The position numbers and the translations under genes were made by a program. Positions 1 to 6,554 of a stretch of 32,379 bases of DNA are shown here, one piece after another. This DNA is from an uncultured Bacteroidales bacterium. Its GTDB lineage: Bacteria > Bacteroidota > Bacteroidia > Bacteroidales > Paludibacteraceae. The number at the start of each line of letters is the position of its first letter. Position 1 is the first letter of the stretch. The stretch is taken from positions 1-32,379 of the forward strand of contig CAMHKW010000024.1 in NCBI GenBank assembly GCA_946185835.1. Reading direction: 5' to 3'. The notes under the pieces were generated by a model. It saw nothing but the letters and a program-made list of their open reading frames with translations, made no database searches and was not told the origin of the DNA.

Positions 1-1
1 T

Positions 2-508
2 TCATTGTTGCGCAAATTTAAAGGTGAAACGTTCGTTGGTGACGATATAGACGCCCGTCATGCCTTGGGTCGAGATAGCGGCATTGCCTTCGCCGTCTAA
101 GCTGTATTGGGAAACTAACATGCCTTGCACGTTGTAGATATTCACTTTCGATCCCGGCGTGCCATGCTCAATGACGATCTGTCCGTCGCGGAAAAGGAAG
201 TGCTCGGGCACCTCAATCTCATCTATTCCGTCGGCTATCTCGGCTTTCTCGAACTTCACGGAACGCAATTGATTGATGGCGTACTGCACAGAGGTTCCGG
301 CGGTGGTGATCACCAGTTCGGTAGCCGTGTAACTCAGTTCGGGGTTGCTTGCAAAGGAGAACAACACCCGCTCTCCCTGCACCGGGTAGATAGCTACCAC
401 ATTCTGCAATGTGCTTGCGTCCTGCTCCTGCGGCTCCTGTGCCATCGTCGCCATCGGCATAACCATCAGCCATCCCAATAGCCAAGTGAGTAGAATTTTT
501 CGTCTCAT
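2..508 (-). CDS. Secreted protein with type IX secretion-like C-terminal tail
   Basis: A 168-residue protein from the ATG at 508. An in-frame ATG at 562 would add 18 residues in front of an otherwise good signal peptide (MRRK, hydrophobic core to about residue 23, ending MAQ), so I chose 508. The mature part has no motif I recognise. The last 50 residues (GSKVNIYNVQGMLVSQYS, then GMTGVYIVTN and a final FKFAQQ) follow the pattern of Bacteroidetes Por-secretion (T9SS type A) sorting domains: a short beta strand, a YNVQG turn and a final GVYIV strand. This suggests export across the outer membrane and surface attachment, as an inference. The rest is too short to be an enzyme I can name. The stop codon lies at the window edge but is complete. 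No clean promoter is visible within 200 nt upstream; direct repeats at 716-749 lie about 210 nt upstream. Confidence 0.7.
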   Translation of the reverse strand: MRRKILLTWLLGWLMVMPMATMAQEPQEQDASTLQNVVAIYPVQGERVLFSFASNPELSYTATELVITTAGTSVQYAINQLRSVKFEKAEIADGIDEIEVPEHFLFRDGQIVIEHGTPGSKVNIYNVQGMLVSQYSLDGEGNAAISTQGMTGVYIVTNERFTFKFAQQ

Positions 509-688
509 AAATGTTGAAATTTTAGTTATTGCGGTATATGTTTTTTCAAAAATCAGTTGCATAGGGTTATTATCTTATGGATTAGGATAGGTGCTATTCA
601 GTTTTCGCGGTAAGAAATAACCTTTTATACAATTTGGATTGCACACACAAATCTGAATATGGTTCTTTTCCGAAAGCGCCTGCAATGT

Positions 689-714
689 TACTGCTTTTTT
701 ATGAAAAAGCATTC
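689..714. repeat. 26-bp palindromic repeat, copy A
   Basis: It starts TACTGCTTTTTT and ends AAAAAGCATTC, so TGCTTTTT and AAAAAGCA form a hairpin. It matches 24 of 26 bases of 1978-2003, where the YhcG-type gene is cut off. It may be the footprint of a small mobile or recombination element, or a bidirectional terminator. Confidence 0.55.
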
Positions 715-715
715 G

Positions 716-749
716 CAAATCGTACAATTCGACTCTCAAATCGTACAAA
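716..749. promoter_or_regulatory. Direct repeats, candidate activator sites
   Basis: CAAATCGTACAA occurs at 716-727 and 738-749, exactly 22 bp apart (about two helical turns). Read on the minus strand (TTGTACGATTTG) each box resembles the loose LytTR-family operator pattern TACGTTnAG with mismatches, and the spacing suits a dimer on one face of the helix. The nearest downstream gene on that strand is the secreted protein at 2-508. The regulator is a guess; the repeat is plain. Confidence 0.35.
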
Positions 750-795
750 TCTTCCTTTTTTCGTTACAGATAGCCATTTTTCGATATATAAAAAA

Positions 796-821
796 ATCCC
801 TGCCACGCGGGTGACAGGGAT
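796..821 (-). terminator. Intrinsic terminator (minus strand)
   Basis: ATCCCTG (796-802) pairs with CAGGGAT (815-821), and after one mismatch an inner CAC/GTG stem continues. On the minus strand it is followed by six or more T residues (791-796). No minus-strand gene lies upstream, so what it terminates is unclear. Confidence 0.55.
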
Positions 822-962
822 GCGAGCGTAGCTTCGAGGTGGGACGGCTTGCCGTGTCGGTGTCCTCGAAGGTACAACAAATATTTGGTTGGCACAGCGG
901 AGGATGAGAGTTTGAATTTGTCCGTAATTTAATGCAATTTAGTACAAAAGTGCGGATAAATA

Positions 963-994
963 TTTGCACAATTCCAAAAAAAGCTTTACCTTTG
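963..994 (+). promoter_or_regulatory. Promoter for the 1213 lipoprotein gene
   Basis: TTTG (963-966), a 20-nt spacer, then TACCTTTG (987-994) matches the Bacteroidetes primary sigma consensus at both boxes. Transcription would start near 1000, giving a leader of about 210 nt. Confidence 0.65.
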
Positions 995-1061
995 CATGAT
1001 GTTTTGATTATCAGGTCTCACGCTGCGTCGGCGCACGTTGTAATCGCCCTAATAATCAGTT

Positions 1062-1143
1062 ATTAGTCACACATTACAGCATGGCGGAGCGGGTGTCGGG
1101 ATGGGTTGATTTCTACAGCCATTCGCGCATGTGTGTTACTAAT
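1062..1143 (+). promoter_or_regulatory. Structured 5' leader element
   Basis: ATTAGTCACACAT (1062-1074) can pair with 1129-1143 (its complement apart from a TT bulge), enclosing an inner ATGGC/GCCAT stem (1081-1085 with 1118-1122). A separate CTAATAA/TTATTAG hairpin (1049-1055 with 1060-1066) overlaps the outer stem, so the two folds compete. This could be a cis-regulatory leader, but it matches no riboswitch class I know. Confidence 0.3.
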
Positions 1144-1212
1144 AATAGACTACACAATAAGACAAATGATGATGTTAAGTAGAAAAAATCAATATTAGTT
1201 TTATTAAATTTT

Positions 1213-1758
1213 ATGATTATGAAGAAAATTATGATGATGCTTGCAGCCGTCCTTTGCTGCTCTGCAATGATGTACCTGTTGTCCTCCTGCAACAAGCCGG
1301 TTAACCCGCCCACTTCGGAGAAGAAGTTGGAAGCAGAGATGACTTACAAGTTCAGGGCCAACTCAAAAATCAGAAGTTATTTTGATGTAACGGTGGAGTA
1401 CTACGATGCCGATGGTCAGGTAAAAAGCGAGCAAGTGACAGACGAAGGCTCATTTGAGAAGAAAGTCAGGACTAAGCTTCCTTGCAAATTGGGTATGCGC
1501 GTGTTGCTGCAAGTGAAAGAAGGTCAGGACGTGAACACGATGCGGGCATTTGCCGGAGCATACACTTACAAAGTCACGGGTTATGTAGTAGATGATGATG
1601 ACTACGTGGTATCGGATGTGGCCGAGGTCGAGGACGCGGTCAGCTTTACTATCGCAGAAGGAAAAGTGGCCGAGTGGTACGAAGAGAACAAAAACGGCCT
1701 CGTAAGTATTCTCTATGCGTTCAAAGAAGACAAGACGTTCTCCAGAATTGAATGGTAA
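1213..1758 (+). CDS. Lipoprotein of unknown function
   Basis: A 181-residue protein with a lipoprotein signal: charged start (MIMKK), hydrophobic stretch, then LLSSC with the lipidated Cys at residue 26. ATG 1219 (MKKIMMML) is an equally possible start. The mature part is charged and rich in beta-prone segments, for example VTVEYYDADGQVKSEQV and TYKVTGYVVDDDDYVV. This resembles small single-domain Bacteroidales lipoproteins with an immunoglobulin-like fold, but I recognise no specific family. It stands alone, with its own promoter 220 nt upstream and hairpins just after the stop. It probably sits in the inner leaflet of the outer membrane or on the surface; the residues after the Cys (NKPVN) do not decide between them. 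Confidence 0.75.
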   Translation: MIMKKIMMMLAAVLCCSAMMYLLSSCNKPVNPPTSEKKLEAEMTYKFRANSKIRSYFDVTVEYYDADGQVKSEQVTDEGSFEKKVRTKLPCKLGMRVLLQVKEGQDVNTMRAFAGAYTYKVTGYVVDDDDYVVSDVAEVEDAVSFTIAEGKVAEWYEENKNGLVSILYAFKEDKTFSRIEW

Positions 1759-1767
1759 TACTCCACA

Positions 1768-1806
1768 ATATCATATCCCAGACCTCCGTAGGAGACCGTA
1801 TGATAT
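1768..1806. terminator. Hairpin after the lipoprotein gene
   Basis: ATATCATA (1768-1775) pairs with TATGATAT (1799-1806), with an inner CTCC/GGAG stem (1784-1787 with 1791-1794). No clear T-tract follows, so it may be an RNA-stabilising end rather than a terminator. Confidence 0.4.
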
Positions 1807-1831
1807 GATAATCTGTGGCCTATCACAAAAG

Positions 1832-1863
1832 CAAAGCGCCTACTCTCGCGAGTGGGCGCTTTG
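1832..1863. terminator. Strong hairpin between convergent genes
   Basis: CAAAGCGCC plus TACTC (1832-1845) pairs with GAGTG plus GGCGCTTTG (1850-1863) around a 4-nt loop, with one G-T pair. It lies between the convergent lipoprotein and YhcG-type genes and has T-rich flanks on both strands, so it probably stops both transcripts. Confidence 0.65.
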
Positions 1864-1977
1864 TTGATAAGGGAAAACATATATAATGTTGATATACTGT
1901 TTTAGTGTTTGAAGCATAGCTTTTGTTTGGCGGCAAACCGCTGTTTTGGTGTTTTTATCCAAAAGAGCGCACAAAAG

Positions 1978-2003
1978 TACTGCTTTTTTCTCAAAAAGCA
2001 TTC
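1978..2003. repeat. 26-bp palindromic repeat, copy B
   Basis: It matches 689-714 in 24 of 26 bases. On the minus strand it supplies the last codons (Asn-Ala-Phe) and the TGA stop of the YhcG-type gene, so the coding sequence runs into the repeat. Confidence 0.55.
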
Positions 2004-2860
2004 CAATTCAATTGACGATTAAAGAATAACAAGTCGATGAATTTTTCTTCACCTCCTATCACCATACGATAGTATGGTTGAATGAATATAAAATCATTAC
2101 CGAAGCGTAAGATGAAGTCACGGATATTCTCAACAATTTTAGAAGTTAAAACGGGTTCATTACGTTCTTCTTCATTCTCATAGAGATCTTCTGCATTGAT
2201 AAAATTGAGCAGATAATTCTCCTTAAACGCTTTGAGTGTTCTTATCGCCAAGCGTGTGTCAGAAATCGTTTCTGTGAAATTAGAGGGAAGAGAACCTCGA
2301 TTCTTGTACAAGTCCTGTTTGATAAAATCCTCTAAGGCATATTTGTTCCATGCCCGGGAAGCACACATATGGATATAGAAAGCACGCTCTTCCAAGTCTT
2401 TTACTTTACGTAAGATGATGACATGATGCGTGAATGGAACACGAAGAAAATCAGTCCAATTCAAATCGTCACCCAGCGGTTGACGAATTTGAACAAGCAG
2501 TTCCGTTTCGTCAATAGGCAATTCGTCAACTGCCGGTTGACGATTTACATATTCGCTCCATTCTTCGTAGAATGTACGCATGTTCTTAAGGCTCGTTTCT
2601 CCAAAACCGGTAAGACCGGGCATCTCTTTCTGTAACTGGTCACTGATTGTCTTCAGCGCCCCTGTGCCCCAGAAATGATGACGCGTATTCTCGGAAATAT
2701 ACTGTCCTATACCATAGTACAAAGAAAGTACCTCATTATTGACATGCTGCAACGAACGAGCTTGGCTACGTTGAATGGCTCCTTTAATAACCTGAACGGC
2801 TTGCTGCAAATCGGTCGTTAGAATCATATTTGTTGCCTGATGCTTCTGAATCTCTGACAT
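1991..2860 (-). CDS. Truncated PDDEXK nuclease, DUF1016/YhcG family
   Basis: A 289-residue protein starting at ATG 2860 (GTG 2866 is possible). Residues about 15-150 match the DUF1016 (YhcG) N-terminal domain: VNNEVLSLYYGIGQYI, then the GFGETSLKNMRTFYEEW helix. About residues 160-285 form the start of the C-terminal nuclease domain (RAFYIHMCASRAWN, then GNDFIFIQPYYRMVIGGEEK). The domain reaches the acidic FIDLLFFNRQLN strand and then stops after Trp-Asn-Ala-Phe. Relatives continue for roughly 60 more residues that carry the E-x-K part of the active site; no trace of it is found down to 1759. The protein is therefore probably catalytically dead or a decaying pseudogene. The family is often seen beside restriction-modification and defence genes, but no partner is visible here. 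The truncation falls inside the repeat at 1978-2003. Confidence 0.8.
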   Translation of the reverse strand: MSEIQKHQATNMILTTDLQQAVQVIKGAIQRSQARSLQHVNNEVLSLYYGIGQYISENTRHHFWGTGALKTISDQLQKEMPGLTGFGETSLKNMRTFYEEWSEYVNRQPAVDELPIDETELLVQIRQPLGDDLNWTDFLRVPFTHHVIILRKVKDLEERAFYIHMCASRAWNKYALEDFIKQDLYKNRGSLPSNFTETISDTRLAIRTLKAFKENYLLNFINAEDLYENEEERNEPVLTSKIVENIRDFILRFGNDFIFIQPYYRMVIGGEEKFIDLLFFNRQLNWNAF

Positions 2861-2939
2861 GGTCACATATTTTAAAATCCCGTCACAAAGATACTATTTT
2901 TTTTGCGATATATGCAAGCGTTGGGGCAAAAAGAAGTGC

Positions 2940-4082
2940 TTATTGAAGATGTGTTTTCCGGTACTCTTTAGGGGTGGTGCCGGTTAGCTGCTTGAAGATG
3001 CGGTAAAACGACTGTTCGTTCTGGAACCCTGAGGTATAGATGGCGTCAAGCAGTGCCTCTTTGTCGCTCAGTGAGGGGTTGGCGAGGACGTCTTTGGCGT
3101 GCTTGGTGCGATATGTATTGATGAAGGTCGAGAAATTGACATTATAAAAGGTGTTGATGACCTTTGAAAGATATTGCCTGTTGGTATTGAGCATGGCAGA
3201 GAGTTCGGGAAGGGTGAGCGAAGGATTGAGATAAGGTTTCTCTTGCTCCATTAGTTGTTCGAGGTTATATTTTATTCCGATAAGAGCTTCGTCCGACTCG
3301 TTAGGTTGGTCGATGGGCGCAATGGCACCGTGCATGAGCTGCTCCGACTCTAATTCATCTTCTTGCAACTGCCGAGTGAAATCGACTCTTTGGCTGTCGG
3401 TGAGTCGGGGCGTTTGATTGAAGATGTTCGACTCGACATAGCCTAAGGCATAGAGAGTGGTAGTCATAAGCACTGCCGGGATATACACAATAGTGCTGTC
3501 AGAGAAATATTCTCTACCCAACGTGTTGAGCACTACTGCTATCACGGTGATGATGCCAAACACATGCAACAATATCTTCAAATCGCCTATCGTCCATTCG
3601 CGGTTGTCGGAGAAGAAGTTGCTCAGTTCGTGTGAGTAGCGGTGAAGTTTGAAGAGTCCGCGCACCCATACATATATCGCGGTCAGCATGAAGCATATAC
3701 GCGAGAAGAGATAGGTGGCTCTGACAAGCCCGTCAATGTGAAACAAGTAGCCCGTTGAGTTCCCGATGAGGCTTATGACGGAAGGCAGAAACAGTGGTAT
3801 GAGTTCGGCTTTGAGCAGATGCGAGTGGGTGAGGAAGAGTATAGAGAGGTAGAACAATGGGAAGACCAGCAGGTTCTGTGTAAAGTAAAGCGTCTCAAGA
3901 GCCGGGGCGGAATTGTCGGAGAAATACAGATAATGGCAAGTGTAGAGCAAGAAGGCTGAGAGGAAGAATACGGCAAGGGTCTGCTCCGCATGGTCTGTCT
4001 GATGCCAATGGAGAAAGAAATAAACTGCCCAAAAACAGCTTACTAACATCGGAAGTGATATGATAAGCAAAAAGATAGACAT
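2940..4082 (-). CDS. Membrane-anchored AraC-family regulator
   Basis: A 380-residue protein from ATG 4082. A TTG at 4127 would extend it by 15 residues but lies almost on the predicted transcription start, so I prefer the ATG. The first 210 or so residues hold about six or seven hydrophobic segments (from FLLIISLPMLVSCFWAVYFF to YIPAVLMTTTLYALGYV). A linker follows, then an AraC-type double helix-turn-helix in the last 90 residues: LSAMLNTNRQYLSKVIN, then AIYTSGFQNEQSFYRIFKQL, TGTTPKEYR. This architecture is common in Bacteroidetes, where the membrane part is thought to sense an envelope signal. No ligand can be inferred. The gene is divergent from sdhB and shares a 376-nt intergenic region with it, so sdhB is a candidate target, without direct proof. 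Confidence 0.88.
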   Translation of the reverse strand: MSIFLLIISLPMLVSCFWAVYFFLHWHQTDHAEQTLAVFFLSAFLLYTCHYLYFSDNSAPALETLYFTQNLLVFPLFYLSILFLTHSHLLKAELIPLFLPSVISLIGNSTGYLFHIDGLVRATYLFSRICFMLTAIYVWVRGLFKLHRYSHELSNFFSDNREWTIGDLKILLHVFGIITVIAVVLNTLGREYFSDSTIVYIPAVLMTTTLYALGYVESNIFNQTPRLTDSQRVDFTRQLQEDELESEQLMHGAIAPIDQPNESDEALIGIKYNLEQLMEQEKPYLNPSLTLPELSAMLNTNRQYLSKVINTFYNVNFSTFINTYRTKHAKDVLANPSLSDKEALLDAIYTSGFQNEQSFYRIFKQLTGTTPKEYRKTHLQ

Positions 4083-4135
4083 AAGACTAAGGCTTGTTCG
4101 GAGCGCTTGCAGCTTGGGATTGTTCAATAGTGGCG

Positions 4136-4165
4136 CAAAGGTACAATATTTTTTTTATTCGACAA
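4136..4165 (-). promoter_or_regulatory. Promoter for the AraC-type regulator
   Basis: On the minus strand TTG (4163-4165), a 19-nt spacer and TACCTTTG (4136-4143) fit the Bacteroidetes consensus. Transcription would begin near 4130, about 48 nt before ATG 4082, which supports that start. Confidence 0.65.
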
Positions 4166-4315
4166 TAATCAGGGACACATTGTTGCATGGCACCTGAGTG
4201 AGTCGGGCAGGTCTTTTGTGCCGAGTGGCAGTGCATAGCTCTGATTGATAAATGTTGCTTTTCTATTCGCTTGTTGACGGCAATAGCTTGAAGCTGTCTG
4301 ACCTGTCAAAAAAAT

Positions 4316-4359
4316 ATATTCGAAAAATTTTCATATTCGAAAGTTTTTTTATATCTTTG
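4316..4359 (+). promoter_or_regulatory. sdhB: sdhB promoter with paired TTCGAA sites
   Basis: The -7 box TATCTTTG is at 4352-4359, followed by CG; a weak -33 (TTTT, 4328-4331) has a 20-nt spacer. ATATTCGAAA occurs at 4316-4325 and 4333-4342, 17 bp apart, each with a TTCGAA palindrome, flanking the -33 position. This is a plausible operator pair. The leader to ATG 4459 is about 95 nt. Confidence 0.5.
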
Positions 4360-4458
4360 CGCCGCAATGTGGATTATTCTTTGGAATGTCGGTTTTTCTA
4401 CATTGTCGGCTGTCTGTGGTCAGCATCTCAATGGCAAACTAAGTATTTCTCTATTATA

Positions 4459-5214
4459 ATGGACAAAAACATCAATATCAAGGTCCGCGTATGGCGTCAG
4501 GCAGGACCTAAGGCAAAAGGTTATTTTGAGACCTACGAACTCAAGAACATCTTCCAAGGTGCATCGTTCCTTGAGATGATGGACATCCTCAACGAGCAAC
4601 TCATCAGCGAGCACAAAGACCCGATTGCTTTCGACCACGACTGTCGTGAGGGAATATGCGGTATGTGCTCGATGTATGTCAATGGTCATCCTCATGGACC
4701 TGACTCGGCAATCACCACTTGTCAGCTTCACATGCGTAAGTTCAACGACGGCGATACCATCACCGTAGAGCCGTGGCGTAGCCATGCCTTCCCTGTTATC
4801 AAAGACCTTATGGTCGACCGTCAGGCTTACGACAAGATAATGGCAGCCGGCGGCTTCATCTCGGTAAATACCGGTGGCGTGCCTGATGCCAATGCTATTC
4901 CTATCCCCAAGCCTGCTGCCGACGAGGCAATGGATGCCGCTTCTTGCATCGGATGTGGTGCTTGCGCCGCCGCTTGCAAAAACGGCTCGGCTATGCTCTT
5001 TGTGGCAGCTAAGGTCAGCCAGCTTGCACTGCTCCCGCAAGGACGCGTAGAGGCTAAACGTCGTGCTAAGGCGATGGTGGCTAAGATGGACGAGCTCGGA
5101 TTCGGCAACTGCACCAACACCGGCGCTTGCGCTGCCGAATGCCCCAAGCAGGTGAGCTTGGCTAACATAGCCCGCCTCAATCGCGAGTTTATCGGCGCTA
5201 AGTTCTCAGACTAA
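4459..5214 (+). CDS. sdhB: Succinate dehydrogenase/fumarate reductase iron-sulfur subunit
   Basis: A 251-residue protein, the usual Bacteroidales length, from ATG 4459 ([14 protein letters not shown]). The frame is open further upstream but crosses the promoter. It carries electrons between the flavoprotein SdhA and the membrane subunit. The [2Fe-2S] ligands are Cys62, Cys67, Cys70 and Cys88 (CREGICGMC, then TTCQL). The [4Fe-4S] and [3Fe-4S] ligands are Cys163, 166, 169 and 173 ([11 protein letters not shown]) and Cys218, 224 and 228 ([12 protein letters not shown]). All are present, so the protein looks functional. In Bacteroidales this gene usually follows sdhC and sdhA; here neither is beside it, and upstream lies a divergent AraC-type regulator. 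The next gene starts 3 nt after the stop, so co-transcription is likely. Confidence 0.95.
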   Translation: MDKNINIKVRVWRQAGPKAKGYFETYELKNIFQGASFLEMMDILNEQLISEHKDPIAFDHDCREGICGMCSMYVNGHPHGPDSAITTCQLHMRKFNDGDTITVEPWRSHAFPVIKDLMVDRQAYDKIMAAGGFISVNTGGVPDANAIPIPKPAADEAMDAASCIGCGACAAACKNGSAMLFVAAKVSQLALLPQGRVEAKRRAKAMVAKMDELGFGNCTNTGACAAECPKQVSLANIARLNREFIGAKFSD

Positions 5215-5217
5215 ACG

Positions 5218-5907
5218 GTGAACAGAAGATACTACATAGTATTGCTGATGCTGTTGCTCGTATCGCTCGGCGCAAAAGCTCAGGTCTATCAGTATCGCAC
5301 CTATTATTATGAGTTTGTGGCTCAGGTGGGGAACGATGGCGTGAGGAAAGAGAAGTCGGGTGACGGGCAGTGCTATACCTTTACGCAAAACAGTTGCTAC
5401 GAGTCCGACAACGAAGGCAACGACCAGAGCTTAGGAGTGTTGCGTTACGTCAACTTTGCCAATAATATATATGTATACAGTGGCAAGGCGTTTTACGGCG
5501 AAGCCGACTATTTCTTCTCGTCGGACTATAATCATCTCAATATCAAAACCAAGGCAGGAGTCACCTATATTCTGAAAAGAAAGGTGGCGCCTTCCGGTTT
5601 TATAGCCTCTGATCATAAGAAGATAAAAGAGCAGATTGAGATTATGACCACAGTGCCTGTCGTCACGGTGCCTATCGCCACCATGCCGGAAACAGGCTCT
5701 TCGTCCTCGTCGAGCCAACGGTCGGGGCTTCAAACCGAATACTACGATTGCCCCTCGTGCTATGGCACAGGCAACTGCCCTATATGCCATGGCTCAGGGC
5801 ATACCAGCGCCATATATACCGGCGGGGAGATGAAATGCCCGTCGTGCCGATGGGGTAGATGCTCGTCGTGTAATGGCACCGGCAAGAAAGTAAGAATAAA
5901 ACGATAA
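5218..5907 (+). CDS. Exported protein with DnaJ-like CxxC zinc-finger tail
   Basis: A 229-residue protein. The start is GTG 5218, 3 nt after the sdhB stop; the first in-frame ATG falls inside the hydrophobic core of the signal peptide (YYIVLLMLLLVSLGAKAQ), so GTG is preferred. Residues about 22-135 form a domain of unknown function (QVYQYRTYYYEF, then TFTQNSCYESDNEGN) that resembles the next gene product. A Ser-rich linker follows (around residue 160-170). Residues 178-222 carry four CxxC pairs, the first two in CPSCYGTGNCPICHGSG and the last in CSSCNGTG. This is the CxxCxGxG pattern of the DnaJ zinc domain, but there is no J domain. DnaJ domains normally act in the cytosol, whereas this protein has an export signal. 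Its function is unknown. Confidence 0.8.
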   Translation: MNRRYYIVLLMLLLVSLGAKAQVYQYRTYYYEFVAQVGNDGVRKEKSGDGQCYTFTQNSCYESDNEGNDQSLGVLRYVNFANNIYVYSGKAFYGEADYFFSSDYNHLNIKTKAGVTYILKRKVAPSGFIASDHKKIKEQIEIMTTVPVVTVPIATMPETGSSSSSSQRSGLQTEYYDCPSCYGTGNCPICHGSGHTSAIYTGGEMKCPSCRWGRCSSCNGTGKKVRIKR

Positions 5908-5912
5908 CTACG

Positions 5913-6530
5913 ATGAAACGGAATCTATTACTGCTACTTATGGCATTGGTATGCATGCCTTTCTATGCTCAGACCTATTGCTATAAGCTTGTGTCGACGG
6001 TCGACAAGCAGACGGGCGTGAAGTCGAAAGCTACCACCGAATATGTGTATCTCACGTTCCAAAACGGCAAGAGCAGTTGCTATTTCTCTGACGAAGACGG
6101 CAACTCCTCGAAGGCGTCAAGCGGGTTGAACACCTCGTTCGGAGTATCTACCGGAACTAAATACGAAGGGGAAAACTACTACACTTACCAGGGTGTAGAC
6201 AATGGCAGATACGTATATCTGAAGGTAGTGACGACCTATACTTATATACCTGCCAACTATTATGCAGGCGAGCGTGGTGGATATTACCCGATGTCACAAA
6301 AGAAGGAATATCTGTATTTCAGTCAGTCATACGATCGTATCAATCAGTGGACAGACCCTAAATCGTATCTGGTCAAGTCGTCGGGCGGCGAAAGCCAGTT
6401 AGTGTCAGCAGCACGCTCAGGTTGGGCAATGGGCAGCTCATACGGAAATAGTACTAACTCCACTATCTACGTTTATGAGAAGACAACGTCTCCGACCGAG
6501 CAGACCGATAACCCGACAATGATGTACTAA
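5913..6530 (+). CDS. Exported protein, paralogue of the preceding gene product
   Basis: A 205-residue protein with a clear signal peptide (MKRNLLLLLMALVCMPFYAQ). The start of the mature part lines up with the preceding product: QTYCYKLVSTVD against QVYQYRTYYYEF, and TFQNGKSSCYFSDEDGN against TFTQNSCYESDNEGN. Both later share a pattern of short aromatic strands (EYLYFSQSYDRIN here). The CxxC tail of the neighbour is missing. It is rich in Tyr, Ser and Gly. The gene starts 5 nt after the previous stop and rfbB follows 24 nt later, so all are probably one transcript. I do not recognise a family; an outer-membrane or periplasmic location is inferred from the signal peptide. Confidence 0.75.
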   Translation: MKRNLLLLLMALVCMPFYAQTYCYKLVSTVDKQTGVKSKATTEYVYLTFQNGKSSCYFSDEDGNSSKASSGLNTSFGVSTGTKYEGENYYTYQGVDNGRYVYLKVVTTYTYIPANYYAGERGGYYPMSQKKEYLYFSQSYDRINQWTDPKSYLVKSSGGESQLVSAARSGWAMGSSYGNSTNSTIYVYEKTTSPTEQTDNPTMMY

Positions 6531-6554
6531 AATCGTGAAAATTATAGAAACGAT

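Larger units (their letters stand above)
509..1212. other. 704-nt non-coding block with repeats, hairpins and one promoter
   Basis: There is no convincing gene here. In order it holds a palindromic repeat (689-714), a pair of 12-bp direct repeats (716-749), a minus-strand terminator-like hairpin (796-821), a second hairpin with CTTCGAGG/CCTCGAAG arms (832-871), a Bacteroidetes-type plus-strand promoter (963-994) and a structured leader of about 210 nt for the lipoprotein gene at 1213. A 33-codon frame (1081-1182) lies inside the leader. Short frames such as 634-831 cross the hairpins and look non-coding. Confidence 0.6.

Noticed and set aside
634..831. Possible 65-codon gene in the 700-nt gap
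   Set aside because: It crosses the palindrome, direct repeats and terminator hairpin and has no family features.
4083..4127. TTG start at 4127 for the AraC-type gene
   Set aside because: It lies almost on the predicted transcription start; ATG 4082 leaves a reasonable leader.
4252..4458. Longer N-terminus for SdhB from the ATG at 4252
   Set aside because: It runs through the promoter and leader, and the family begins at MDKN.
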